From assembly GCA_016191875.1 (NCBI GenBank), contig JACPVG010000012.1, forward strand, positions 32,236 to 96,235: 64,000 bases of DNA, given 5' to 3'. The notes below the pieces were generated by a model. It made no database searches. It saw only the letters and a list, made by a program, of their open reading frames with translations, and had not been told where the DNA came from. Shown here in pieces: positions 15,702 through 24,741 of this stretch. Source of the stretch: Chloroflexota bacterium (GTDB lineage Bacteria; Chloroflexota; Anaerolineae; Anaerolineales; UBA11579). Numbering within the stretch: position 1 is the stretch's first letter; every line of letters starts with the position of its first letter. Position numbers and translations under genes: made by a program.

Positions 15702-17321
15702 ATGCAGAAACTGGACGCGTTCCTCAAGCGGCGCGCCGGGGTCATACCGCTGGCCCTGGCGCTGTTGTTCTTCTTCGTCACCGTGCGCGGCATCGAGTGG
15801 GGCCTGCCGGATGGGTGGAACCCGGACGAACTCGTCCAGCAAGTGGTCAAGGCGCTGCACGGCGAACTGGTCTTCGACGAAGAGAACTTCGATTATCCCT
15901 CGCTGCCCAAGTACGCCATGTACTGGGTCGGGCGGTTGGCGCTGGCGCTTGGCGGAGGCGACCGGGACGTGATGTGGGCGGCGCGGCTGGTTTCGGTGGC
16001 GCTGGGCGCGGGGCTGGTGGCCCTGACCTACGCGCTGGCGCGCCGCGCCGGCGCGGGCATTTATGCCGCCGGACTGGCGGCGCTTTTCGTGCTCACCAGC
16101 AGCGAACTGGCCCAACACGCCCGCTTCGCCCACAACGACATCTACCTGGCTTTCTTTGCAACGCTGGCGGCCTGGGCCGCCCTACGCTATGGGCAGAATG
16201 GGCAGCGCGGCTGGTTCTATGCCGCCTGCTTCGTGGTGGGGCTGGCGGCCAGCAGCAAATACAACGGCGGCGCGCTGCTCATCGTGCCGCTGGCGTTCTT
16301 CGCCCTGCACACCGGGCGCGGCCTGTGGCGCGACGCCCTGCGCAGCGCCGAGACGCTGGCGCTGGGCGCGGCGGCCGCCTACGGCGGGTTCGCCCTCGGC
16401 ACGCCGCGCGCCCTGTTCTGGATGGCCTTCTACTTCAAGCGGGTGACGGAAGCCCTGGGGCGGCACGCCCTGTATGGCCGCACGCCGGACAGCGTGCCCG
16501 GCGCGTTCGGCCAGTGGCCGCGCCTGACGGATGCGTTCGGCCCGGTCTTCTTCTGGCTCGGGATGGCCGGGTTGGCGTATTTTCTCACCCGGGCTTTTCT
16601 GGAATTGCGCAGCCGCGATGTTCCGGCTGCGGCGCCCTGGCTGGCGCTCTCGCTGGCGGCGCTGGCGCTCGACCTGCCGATTCTGGTTTCTTACAACTAC
16701 CCGGCGCGCTTCTTCCTGCCGCTGCTGCCCCTGCTGGCGGTGATGGCGGCGCGGGCGCTGGAGGACCTGGCTGCTGGGCTGGCGCAGCGCGGGCTGGCCT
16801 GGGCGCGCTGGTCGCTGGCGGCGGGGCTGGCCGCCCTGCTGGGCTTCTCGTTCCTGCGGGTCGTGAGCGTTGCCACGCTGTTCGCGAATGATGCCCGCGG
16901 CCCGGCGGGCGAGTTTCTTGCCACCCTGCCGCCGGGCGGAATTATCGAATACACTTTCTACCCGCCGGTCATCGACCGGGCGCAGTTCGACGCCGCCCGC
17001 AACTACCCGCTGTTCTTCATTAAGGTGCCGGGCGACGAAGTGCCGCCGGGCAAGTTCTTCCCCTACAACACCGGCGCCGAGGGCGTGGCCGACCGCCAGC
17101 CGACTTACCTGGTCATCGACAGTTTCACCGCCGGGCGCTTCAACGACGACTATGTGTGTAGCCTGCATCCCGCCGATTGCGAGTTCTTCCGCGCCCTGGC
17201 GGCGGGCGAGACGGAGTATCAGCGCATCGGCCACTTCGAGTATTCCCTGCCCGCCTGGCTGCCGCGCGTGCCGCTCAGTTTCCTTAATCCGGAGATCAGC
17301 ATCTACCAGCGGAGTCCATGA
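15702..17321 (+). CDS. GT39/ArnT-type membrane glycosyltransferase
   Basis: A 539-residue integral membrane protein with about ten helices in the first 430 residues and an extracytoplasmic C-terminal domain. The first outside loop carries the acidic pair in DGWNPDELVQQ, as expected for GT-C enzymes that transfer a sugar from a lipid-phosphate donor, and HARFAHNDIYLAFFATLA matches the second conserved loop. The acceptor (protein, lipid or polysaccharide) cannot be told. TATAAT lies 7 nt before the ATG, so it is probably leaderless. Its stop overlaps the next start by 4 nt (ATGA), so the two genes are translationally coupled. Confidence 0.87.
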   Translation: MQKLDAFLKRRAGVIPLALALLFFFVTVRGIEWGLPDGWNPDELVQQVVKALHGELVFDEENFDYPSLPKYAMYWVGRLALALGGGDRDVMWAARLVSVALGAGLVALTYALARRAGAGIYAAGLAALFVLTSSELAQHARFAHNDIYLAFFATLAAWAALRYGQNGQRGWFYAACFVVGLAASSKYNGGALLIVPLAFFALHTGRGLWRDALRSAETLALGAAAAYGGFALGTPRALFWMAFYFKRVTEALGRHALYGRTPDSVPGAFGQWPRLTDAFGPVFFWLGMAGLAYFLTRAFLELRSRDVPAAAPWLALSLAALALDLPILVSYNYPARFFLPLLPLLAVMAARALEDLAAGLAQRGLAWARWSLAAGLAALLGFSFLRVVSVATLFANDARGPAGEFLATLPPGGIIEYTFYPPVIDRAQFDAARNYPLFFIKVPGDEVPPGKFFPYNTGAEGVADRQPTYLVIDSFTAGRFNDDYVCSLHPADCEFFRALAAGETEYQRIGHFEYSLPAWLPRVPLSFLNPEISIYQRSP

Positions 17322-18412
17322 GCGTCCACGGCTTTTCCCCTTTGCGGCGGCTGCGCGCCGCCGGGCGCGACTCGGTCATCCTGCTGCGCGAGTTCTTCGG
17401 ACCGCTGGCGCTGTTCGGGCTGCTGTTCCTGGGCGGCGGACTCCTGTATTACCGCCTGGCGCTGGGCACGCCCGGCCAGCTGGATAGCCCGGCTGAGGCC
17501 ATCTACATTGCCCTCACGCTGACCTTCCTGCAGGCGTCGATTCCCTTTCCGCACGAACCCTACCTGCAGGCGTTCTTTTTTCTGATGCCGCTCATCGGCT
17601 TCGTCCTGCTGGCGCAGGGAATCACGGAGTTCGGCACGCTGTTCTTCAACCGCCGCACGCGCGGCAAGGAGTGGGCTATGGCGATCGCCAGCATGCTCAA
17701 CCGGCATATCATTCTGGTGGGGCTGGGGCATCTGGGTTTCCAGGTGGTGGAGAACCTGCATTCCATCGGCCTGGATGTGGCCGTCATCGAGCAGAACCCC
17801 AACGCCGACCTGCTGACCCAGGCGCAGGCGATGGACGTGCCGGTCATCGTGGATGACGCCCAGCGGGATGTCAGCCTGCACGCCGCCGGAGTGGAGCGGG
17901 CGCGGGCCATCCTGCTGTGCACCCAGAACGATTCGCTCAACCTGCAGATCGCCGTCAAGGCGCGCGTCATCAACCCGGACATCAACGTGGTCATCCGTAT
18001 CTTCGACCACGATTTCGCCGCCGCCATCCAGAAGCAGTTCGGCTTCACGGCGCTGAGCGCCTCCAGCATCTCTGCGCCTTCCTTTGCCTCGGCGGCCGCG
18101 GGCGTGGAGATGACCCGCCCGATCACCATCCACGGCCAGGCGATGAACCTGGCGCGGCTGGAAGTGGCCCCCGGCTCGCGCCTGACCGGGATGTCCTTCG
18201 GGCAGGTCGAAACGACTTTCAATGTGAGCGTGGTGCTCTGGCAGCACGGCGAAGAGATCGACTTCCACCCACCGGGCGAAGCGCTGGTGGGCGAGGCCGG
18301 CACCATCGCCGTGCTGGGAGAGATGCGCAGCATCGCCCGGGTGCTGGACCACAACCAGGGCCGCCGCAAGCGCGCCCGCCCGGCGGGCCGAAAAAAACGA
18401 CCGGCTGTATAA
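17318..18412 (+). CDS. TrkA/RCK-domain channel-like membrane protein lacking a K+ filter
   Basis: A 364-residue protein with two membrane helices (about residues 24-45 and 88-105), then TrkA_N (Rossmann motif LVGLGHLGFQVVENL near 132) and a C-terminal RCK-like lobe (about 265-350). The layout is that of a Kch/MthK channel subunit. The loop between the helices reads TLTFLQASIPFPHEP where a TxGYGD filter is expected, so K+ selectivity is not supported. It may be a degenerate channel, a gate-like NAD sensor or a different transporter. Its start overlaps the glycosyltransferase stop. Confidence 0.82.
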   Translation: MSVHGFSPLRRLRAAGRDSVILLREFFGPLALFGLLFLGGGLLYYRLALGTPGQLDSPAEAIYIALTLTFLQASIPFPHEPYLQAFFFLMPLIGFVLLAQGITEFGTLFFNRRTRGKEWAMAIASMLNRHIILVGLGHLGFQVVENLHSIGLDVAVIEQNPNADLLTQAQAMDVPVIVDDAQRDVSLHAAGVERARAILLCTQNDSLNLQIAVKARVINPDINVVIRIFDHDFAAAIQKQFGFTALSASSISAPSFASAAAGVEMTRPITIHGQAMNLARLEVAPGSRLTGMSFGQVETTFNVSVVLWQHGEEIDFHPPGEALVGEAGTIAVLGEMRSIARVLDHNQGRRKRARPAGRKKRPAV

Positions 18413-18450
18413 TGAAGGGGACATCCGCAGCGGGCGGGAGGGTCCGCCCG
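18408..18450 (+). promoter_or_regulatory. -10 box and 5' UTR hairpin of the GAF/PAS gene
   Basis: TATAAT (18408-18413) overlaps the stop codon of the upstream gene. In the leader, CGGGCGG (18431-18437) pairs with CCGCCCG (18444-18450) around a 6-nt loop. The gene starts at 18474. Confidence 0.5.
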
Positions 18451-18473
18451 ATTGGCCTATTGGAGCGAGGACG

Positions 18474-19352
18474 ATGGCGAAAACCGGCGCAGTGAGCAAG
18501 GTTGAAGCCCAGGCACAGGCCTGGGTGCGGTTGCTGTTCGACGTTTCCAGGGCGTTTTCCTCTTCGCTGGAACTGGACGATGTGCTCGGCCAGGTGCTGA
18601 AGATGACGGTGAAGATCGCCAACGCCAGCGAGGGCAGCATCTTCCTGTTCAACGACGAGGGCCACATCCTGCGCAGCATCATCGCCCGCCAGGAACTGCC
18701 GCCGGAAGTGAAGACGCCGGTGGTGGAGACGGTGATGCGCGAAGGCGTGGCAGGCTGGGTGTTCGCCAACAAGAAGCCCGCCATTGTCAGGGACACCAAG
18801 GACGACGAACGCTGGAAGGAATTTCCCGACGACCGGCTGCTGACGCGTTCGGCCATCAGCGTGCCGATCCTGGAGGGCCAACAGGTGCGCGGCATCTTCA
18901 CGCTCACCCACGGGGAACCCAACGCCTTCAGCGAAGATTACATCAACGTGCTGGGGCCAATTGCCGAGCAAGCCTCCATTGCCATCCGCAACGCGGTGGT
19001 GTACACCAAGACGCGCAGCGAGTGGGTGGCCCTGCAGGCCATCCTGCAGGCGGTGCGCGAGCCGGTGCTGGTGATCGACAACCAGGACCAGCTGACGCTG
19101 TTCAACAAGGCCGCCGCGGATGAACTGGACCTGAAGAAGTCCGATGAGAACAAGCCGCTGGACAAGGCCATCCGCGACCTGCGCCTGCGCGAGGCGCTGG
19201 CCAGCCGCGAGAACCAGCAGGTGACGCTGGGGGATGGGCGCATCTTCGATTGCTCAGTGAACGAGGTGCTGGGGATGGGCCGGGTGGCGACCCTGCACGA
19301 TGTGACGGTGCTGAACAAACTGCTGGAACTGGTGAACAAGTGGCTGGGGTGA
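18474..19352 (+). CDS. GAF-PAS sensory protein without output domain
   Basis: A 292-residue soluble protein. A GAF domain (about residues 25-175, beginning LLFDVSRAFSSSLELDDVLG) precedes a PAS-like region (about 180-275, ILQAVREPVLVIDNQDQLTLFNKAAADEL). No kinase, cyclase or DNA-binding module follows, so it must signal through a partner or act as an adaptor. The GAF domain resembles that of the histidine kinase at 8915, which could reflect a common ligand class; this is inference only. It has its own -10 box and converges on the next gene. Confidence 0.85.
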   Translation: MAKTGAVSKVEAQAQAWVRLLFDVSRAFSSSLELDDVLGQVLKMTVKIANASEGSIFLFNDEGHILRSIIARQELPPEVKTPVVETVMREGVAGWVFANKKPAIVRDTKDDERWKEFPDDRLLTRSAISVPILEGQQVRGIFTLTHGEPNAFSEDYINVLGPIAEQASIAIRNAVVYTKTRSEWVALQAILQAVREPVLVIDNQDQLTLFNKAAADELDLKKSDENKPLDKAIRDLRLREALASRENQQVTLGDGRIFDCSVNEVLGMGRVATLHDVTVLNKLLELVNKWLG

Positions 19353-19423
19353 CAGCGCAATCCCGCGTGCTTGCCGCCCCTACGGATTCATTGATTGTCC
19401 GAATGATTTCGCGATGGTCGCCC

Positions 19424-20548
19424 CTATAACCCGCGGCGGTAGAGGCGGTGGCGCTTGTACCATTTGACCCCCAACGAGACGTTGTCCGAGAAACTGCGGA
19501 AGTTGTCTTCGCCCACCTGGACGGTATCGGCGTGCTGGAAGCGCGCCTGCATGAGCGTCACCCCCAGTTCGGCGTAGAGCACGGCGTTGGCGCCGCGGCC
19601 CTGGCGCTGGGGAAGGATGCCCACGCCGTTCACGTTCACCCAATCGGTTTTCTTTTTGTCGCGCAGGATGTGCCACCAGCCGAAGGGGAACAGGCGGCCG
19701 CGGGCTTTCTGCAGCCCGGCGGAGACGTCCGGGTAGGCCAGGATGAAGCCGATGGGCTCCTCGCCCTTCATCACCACCTTGACCAGGCGCGGCTCGGCGA
19801 TGGCTTTGAGGCCCTCGGCGAACGCAAGGGCCTCCTCGTCGCTCATCGGGTAGGAGTCTTCGCCGCCCTGGAAGGAGACGCGCTGGAGTTCGCTGATGCG
19901 CGGAATCCAGGACCACAGTTCGTTGATGCTGGCGAAGGTCTTGATCCAGAAGCCGGAGCGCTCTTTGACGCGGGCGGCGATCTCCAGGATGCGGGGCGGG
20001 ATGGCGCTGGCCGGCCCGCGGCCGATGTAGCCGGAGAGGCTGTCGTGCCACTTCTCGAAGCCGGAGTCCTCGATGAACGCGCCGTAGTAGGGCGGGTTGT
20101 AGGGAATCATCAGGGCCGGGCGGTGCTCGAAACCTTCCACCAGCGCGCCGCCGGCCCCGGCCACCACCAGCCCCTTGGGGCCGACGATGGTATCCAGCCC
20201 GCGGGCGCGGGCCCACTCGAAGGCGGCGGCGAACAGGCCGCGGGCGACCTGGATATCCTCGACGACCTCGAACAGCCCGAACAGGGCGGGCTTCTCGCCG
20301 GGGCGCGAAACGTAGCGGGTGTTGTGCATTATGGCGATGCGGCCGAGGAAGCGGCCGTCCGCTTCGGCCACGAAGAACCCGGCCGTGGAATGGGAGTAGA
20401 AGGGATTACGCGCCTGGTCCAGGTTGGCGCGCTCTTCGGTGCGCAGGGGCGGCACCCATTGGGGGATGTCGCGGTAGAGTCCGTAGGGGAAGTCCACCCA
20501 GCGGCGGACGTCGCGGCGGTTGGCGGTGTCGAGAGCCCGAATGCGCAT
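19424..20548 (-). CDS. GNAT-like conserved protein, about 374 residues
   Basis: A family of large GNAT-fold proteins found in many bacteria. It has an N-terminal half starting MRIRALDTANRRDVRRWVDFP, a middle stretch GFFVAEADGRFLGRIAIMHN resembling an acetyltransferase core, and VVMKGEEPIGFILAYPDV with RQGRGANAVLYAELG resembling a second, acetyl-CoA-binding core. An N-acyltransferase role is likely, but the substrate is unknown. The ATG at 20548 has AAGGAG 8 nt upstream, which is better than the in-frame GTG three codons earlier. It converges on the GAF/PAS gene. Confidence 0.8.
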   Translation of the reverse strand: MRIRALDTANRRDVRRWVDFPYGLYRDIPQWVPPLRTEERANLDQARNPFYSHSTAGFFVAEADGRFLGRIAIMHNTRYVSRPGEKPALFGLFEVVEDIQVARGLFAAAFEWARARGLDTIVGPKGLVVAGAGGALVEGFEHRPALMIPYNPPYYGAFIEDSGFEKWHDSLSGYIGRGPASAIPPRILEIAARVKERSGFWIKTFASINELWSWIPRISELQRVSFQGGEDSYPMSDEEALAFAEGLKAIAEPRLVKVVMKGEEPIGFILAYPDVSAGLQKARGRLFPFGWWHILRDKKKTDWVNVNGVGILPQRQGRGANAVLYAELGVTLMQARFQHADTVQVGEDNFRSFSDNVSLGVKWYKRHRLYRRGL

Positions 20549-20643
20549 TGTATCCACTCCTTGCCGGAGGGGATTCTATCACCGGCTCAACGCGGGGCGA
20601 TGGGCGGGTGAGGGCAGAGGAGGTAGCTCTATGCCGCTAGCCG

Positions 20644-22926
20644 CTAGTTGCCTTGACCCCAGGGCGGAAACCATCTGATTTCAGAAATTTCCTTCAAGCC
20701 CGAGTCAAAACACGATCTTTGTCCATCCAAGAAGGATAGAACGCAGACAAACGAATCGCTCTCCGACGACACGACATAGTAAAGCGTTTGATTGTGCTCG
20801 TCCACATCGAATGCGGTTACGACTCCCAAGTCGAATGGCAATTCTTCCCACATCTGAGAACCATCCGTCAGAATACGCACCAGTGCCACCTCGCCGCTCT
20901 CGCGCTCAACGAAGTAGTAGACATATCTTCCATCGCTACTAATGATGATCCGGGCCCAGTACGGTACGGTTTCCGAATCCGCTTGTTTGATCAGAAGTGT
21001 CCGGGTTCCAGACAGGGGGTCATAGGAAAGGATCTGATTTCCAGAACTTACAAACAAGAGGCCGCTGCCATCAGGCAGCCAATCGATGAGACGGGCATCC
21101 TCGCAGTATCCGCTTGGAGAGAGCGGCGGACCGGAGGGCATCTCCGTAATGGGGGTCGCGGAATCCGAGTGGATATTGTGTAGCCAGATCCCCGCGCAAT
21201 TCACGCCCGAGGTGAATGCGATGTAATCGCTGAGTTCCCAGGGATCAGGGCGTATGGCGCTCCCAAGATCGAATCCGGCAAAGGAGACAACATGACTGGC
21301 AAGCAGGCTGTATAGCGGATCGAATTCTTCAATCTTCCAGTCCCCCATCCCTTGGTTTGCGCTTGAAAGAACACCGATCACTCGCCCCCGATTGGCCACG
21401 GTGAAATCGGCTACGTAGCCGCTCGCAAAGAACTTGTACTCAAAGGTCCCGGTTAGTGCGGAAATGACGTATCCCCCGGACTGGTCAGCAAAGAAGGCAC
21501 GTGTGCCCTCTGGCCCGATCTCCAGCAGATGAACAAAGGTGTCGGACAGATAGACTCGAACTGGGCCTTCCGCCTGCGGACCGATTAGGAACAGCCCTTT
21601 ATTCCCGCTCCAGTCCATGCCCGTTGCCAATAGCTGGAGACCTTGAAGATCAGGAGTCGCAGAGTCTGGTGAAGGCGAGGCGCTTGGAGGCGGAGTCGGC
21701 TGATTCCAGAAGTAGAGCACGTGGGCTGGGCTGTTGCCGACCAGGTAGTTCGCGAGAAAGTCAACTTGGCTGGTTATAACGCCGGTGGCCTCAAAGACAG
21801 TGGTTATGTCCTTGACGGTCCAGGTGGCAGCCACATCTAGACCACAAATACCCGCCCGCTCCAGTAGCCTTTGCAACTGCACCTCATCAAGATACGCGCG
21901 CGTGGCTAACTCAGCGGCGGCAAGTCCATCCTGATCCACAAGCAGCGCTTCGGCCGCCTGAAAAAGAAGTGCTGCAATTTTCACGTCCTCCGAAATGCAC
22001 TTGACCGTGTCAGGGAGGTTTAACTTATATGCGACGCCAGGCAATAGGATTAGTCCGTTGTGAACTTGCGTGTACACCATGGTCTTCGTAGTCAGCCTTG
22101 CCTCAACGGTGAGAGGAGAGCCGGTATTCGTGTCTGCCCCGAATTCCAAGACCTCTCCAGGCGAAAGCACCTGTGGGAACCCGGCGACATCTCTCCCCAA
22201 CACCGATACCTCATAATAAAAAGACTTGGGGTTCAGCACGTTGAGGGTGGGCTTTTTCCCATCAACCACCACGCAACCTTGCACCAAGCTCTTCGCACTG
22301 TCTAGGTTTATCCTTACGAACGTTGTCTCCTGCACACACTCGGTCGTGAGAAGATCCAAGACCTGGGTGGAGTCCACCCATCCTCCGGTCAATATGCCGT
22401 TCAACACGGCAATCCAGGCATCCCAATTCCAGGTTGTCACCGACCAGCGCGAAGCATGATCAACCTCAATGGCGATGACCTCGCGTTCGAGATCAACGTT
22501 GCCGCCCGCAAAGACCCACTCTCCCAAGACTTCGTCGAAATAGGAAAGGAATATCTCGTTAGGGGCAGTATCGTCTGGCAAAAGGCCCATCTGAACAGGA
22601 ATCTCTAAATAAATGTTTCCTTTCAGGCTGATCTCATCCAGTTTGATTTCGTAAATGGCACCGACGTGCTGAAACCAGGGTTGTTGGCTGGCGACCGATG
22701 ACGCGTCCAGCCTCTCTATTGAGATCCGGCCGCCGACAGCCAGACTGCCCGGAGAAACTCGTAGCAGCGCACCATCATCTAGAGAAACTGTTCCCCCCTC
22801 TACAGGACTGACCATGGCCGACGAGCGATTCGAGCCATTTCCCCGAGAAAACCATCCTGAGAAGGAGGAACAACCAAGCGAAGCCAACAGCACTACTGCG
22901 AAACCAATGATGGCTCTTCTGGACAT
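20644..22926 (-). CDS. Large lipoprotein with beta-propeller-like C-terminus
   Basis: A 760-residue protein with a signal peptide and lipobox-like LLASLGC (Cys about residue 20). About residues 35-150 resemble a ZU5-type beta-sandwich (VEGGTVSLDDGALLRVSPGS). A helical middle part is followed by a Pro/Ser linker near 415-430. About residues 435-755 consist of repeated four-strand blades (for example SDGRYVYYFVERESGEVALV), suggesting a TolB/WD40-like propeller. It should sit on the outer face of the membrane. It is visibly less GC-rich than its surroundings, as are the next two genes upstream, which suggests later acquisition. I know of no specific function. Confidence 0.75.
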   Translation of the reverse strand: MSRRAIIGFAVVLLASLGCSSFSGWFSRGNGSNRSSAMVSPVEGGTVSLDDGALLRVSPGSLAVGGRISIERLDASSVASQQPWFQHVGAIYEIKLDEISLKGNIYLEIPVQMGLLPDDTAPNEIFLSYFDEVLGEWVFAGGNVDLEREVIAIEVDHASRWSVTTWNWDAWIAVLNGILTGGWVDSTQVLDLLTTECVQETTFVRINLDSAKSLVQGCVVVDGKKPTLNVLNPKSFYYEVSVLGRDVAGFPQVLSPGEVLEFGADTNTGSPLTVEARLTTKTMVYTQVHNGLILLPGVAYKLNLPDTVKCISEDVKIAALLFQAAEALLVDQDGLAAAELATRAYLDEVQLQRLLERAGICGLDVAATWTVKDITTVFEATGVITSQVDFLANYLVGNSPAHVLYFWNQPTPPPSASPSPDSATPDLQGLQLLATGMDWSGNKGLFLIGPQAEGPVRVYLSDTFVHLLEIGPEGTRAFFADQSGGYVISALTGTFEYKFFASGYVADFTVANRGRVIGVLSSANQGMGDWKIEEFDPLYSLLASHVVSFAGFDLGSAIRPDPWELSDYIAFTSGVNCAGIWLHNIHSDSATPITEMPSGPPLSPSGYCEDARLIDWLPDGSGLLFVSSGNQILSYDPLSGTRTLLIKQADSETVPYWARIIISSDGRYVYYFVERESGEVALVRILTDGSQMWEELPFDLGVVTAFDVDEHNQTLYYVVSSESDSFVCVLSFLDGQRSCFDSGLKEISEIRWFPPWGQGN

Positions 22927-23098
22927 CTCAATCTCTATTGCGGATAAGCGGCCGTGGGGCAAGAAGCACCTCTGCGTTTATTTAAACCCTCTCGGATGGG
23001 AATCGAGTGGGCAAGTGGACTTTGGACTGGCATGTCTCTGAAAGAGTGGTGTGGCTTCCGCTTTGCCGCGCAACCGTGACAATCTCAGCCGCCGACCG

Positions 23099-23395
23099 TT
23101 AGAACCGCCCTACCCAGAACCACCAGTTGAGAACGAGGAATACGAAGGCGCAAAACGCCAGTAGTCCGATAGCGATACCCAGATAGCCCAGAAGCAAGCC
23201 GATCTTGGCCAGGCCGTTCCCTTGAATCTGCCCCAGGCTCTCGCTGATCTCCCTTATTGCCATATGCCCGCTGATCACCGCGACGATTGATCCCAGAATG
23301 GGTAACAGTGTTAGCCCTGCTAGACTTGAAAGCAGACTGATAATCGCCATAAGGCTGGTTTTGGCACGTGGGGTTTGGTAACTCTGGTAGCGCAT
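23099..23395 (-). CDS. DUF4190-type small membrane protein
   Basis: A 98-residue protein with two or three hydrophobic segments. It carries the DUF4190 pattern SGHMAIREISESLGQIQGNGLAKIGLLLGYLG, here broken into SGHMAIREI and GNGLAKIGLLLGYLG. The family is common in Gram-positive bacteria and Chloroflexota, and its role is unknown. The ATG at 23395 has GGTGG upstream; an in-frame TTG at 23425 sits next to a stronger AGGAGGAGG and would add ten residues. It lies in a low-GC block with the flanking genes. Confidence 0.7.
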   Translation of the reverse strand: MRYQSYQTPRAKTSLMAIISLLSSLAGLTLLPILGSIVAVISGHMAIREISESLGQIQGNGLAKIGLLLGYLGIAIGLLAFCAFVFLVLNWWFWVGRF

Positions 23396-23566
23396 ACGAT
23401 CCACCCGAGTGCGGGTGTTTATCAACCTCCTCCTATTATTTGGCGCTTACAAACTCCTAGAACAGAATTGCCCGGGCCATCAAAGCGCCATCGTGACCGT
23501 GGCGCAGGAACCGCCAGCCGCTATACAGGATATCGTCCCGGGCAGATCTCAACTGGTAACAGATGC

Positions 23567-24472
23567 TTATTCAAGCATAAGTTGTTTTCCGAAGTCGGTA
23601 CCCAGAAGAGGGGCCAAGAAGGCGAGACGTTCTTCATAGATCTTTACATACTCCTCGCTTGACCTATCTCCAAAGATGTCCAATACCTCCTGCCAGTCTC
23701 CCGACGACATAAGTTGCCTTGACCAGTCTGCGCGCTCGGTCTCGAGAATCGCTCGCTCGCGACTCGATCTTCCACTGAACGCAATCAGGGTTATTGAACT
23801 GATTGGAACAATCCCGCAAGCAGCGAGCATCATCAACCCATTAATTAGTCCACCAAAATCGCCCCGTGTCAGCAAACTCAGTCCCCGAAAGAGTAGAGAC
23901 AGGCCCAGCCACGCGAACAGCAGCAAACCCAAACAACCGGAGCCAATGAATAGAACCTTCTTGGCGAAGTGATTGTTGGCGAGTTTCCGCCAGCGACCGT
24001 TGGTCGCCATTAGAGATTCGAGACTAGCTTTTGCGGAAATGGCGCGGCGCAGTAGCGGCATTTCGTTTCCATACTGAACCGCGACTACCGCCTCTTGAAG
24101 TTCCCCCTCTGTCAACTTCGCTTGCGCGCCCTGAACAACTTTCCCGATCTTCCTCCGCGTTTCGAGAAGGTAGTCTGCATCCGAGGTTGGAGCGCCCAGG
24201 GCCAGGAAAGTATCTTCTGAAATCCCGCTGCTGGTCAACTGGAAATCAAGGCACTGGGCTACTATGTATGCTCTCTGTGGATATTCATCCAGCTGGTCGG
24301 ACGCCAAATTGATTGCACTGGAGGTGTCCAGTACAAAACTTCGCAGTGCCGCAAGGAATGCCTCCCTGGTTGCTTCTGCCTCCTTGCTTGCCTTTGCACC
24401 GGCCTCGGTTTGCAAGATTTTTGAATACGTAGCGAGTTCTAGGCTAGCATGGAGCCAATCCCATCCGCTCAT
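23567..24472 (-). CDS. Uncharacterised two-helix membrane protein
   Basis: A 301-residue protein that I do not recognise. Residues 1-165 are helical and charged. Two adjacent hydrophobic segments (about 180-202 and 212-235) anchor it, and the C-terminal 60 residues are again charged (ILETERADWSRQLMSSGDW). AGGAGG lies 6 nt before the ATG at 24472 and TAGAAT about 15 nt further upstream. It belongs to the lower-GC block that starts at 20644. Confidence 0.65.
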   Translation of the reverse strand: MSGWDWLHASLELATYSKILQTEAGAKASKEAEATREAFLAALRSFVLDTSSAINLASDQLDEYPQRAYIVAQCLDFQLTSSGISEDTFLALGAPTSDADYLLETRRKIGKVVQGAQAKLTEGELQEAVVAVQYGNEMPLLRRAISAKASLESLMATNGRWRKLANNHFAKKVLFIGSGCLGLLLFAWLGLSLLFRGLSLLTRGDFGGLINGLMMLAACGIVPISSITLIAFSGRSSRERAILETERADWSRQLMSSGDWQEVLDIFGDRSSEEYVKIYEERLAFLAPLLGTDFGKQLMLE

Positions 24473-24508
24473 CGTGTCCTCCTGAAACGATTCTACAGAC
24501 GCCAAGCC

Positions 24509-24634
24509 TAGGCGATTTTACCATAGTGCGGCGGGCGGCGAGGCCAGCGGGTAGCTACAGGCCATCGAGACCACGGCCAGCGACAGCAGCGCGGCGACAA
24601 ACGGGTAAACCCTAGCGTGAAGTTTCCTGTGCAT
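24509..24634 (-). CDS. Possible tiny lipoprotein or lipoprotein-gene remnant
   Basis: A 41-codon frame on the minus strand begins MHRKLHARVYPFVAALLSLA and continues to VVSMACSYPLA, a convincing lipoprotein signal peptide with a Cys at the lipobox. The frame then ends after only about 16 residues. It could be a genuine micro-lipoprotein or the 5' remnant of a longer gene that lost its body. No good ribosome binding site is seen. Confidence 0.3.
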
Positions 24635-24741
24635 TGGACGGTTCCCTGCTTCCATAATGCCGCATTCCGGAGCGTTGCCGCCCTGGCTCGGCAATTAGAC
24701 TTTGCGGGGGTTCACCCAAGCCGGGAAGGAGGGTCGTGGCC

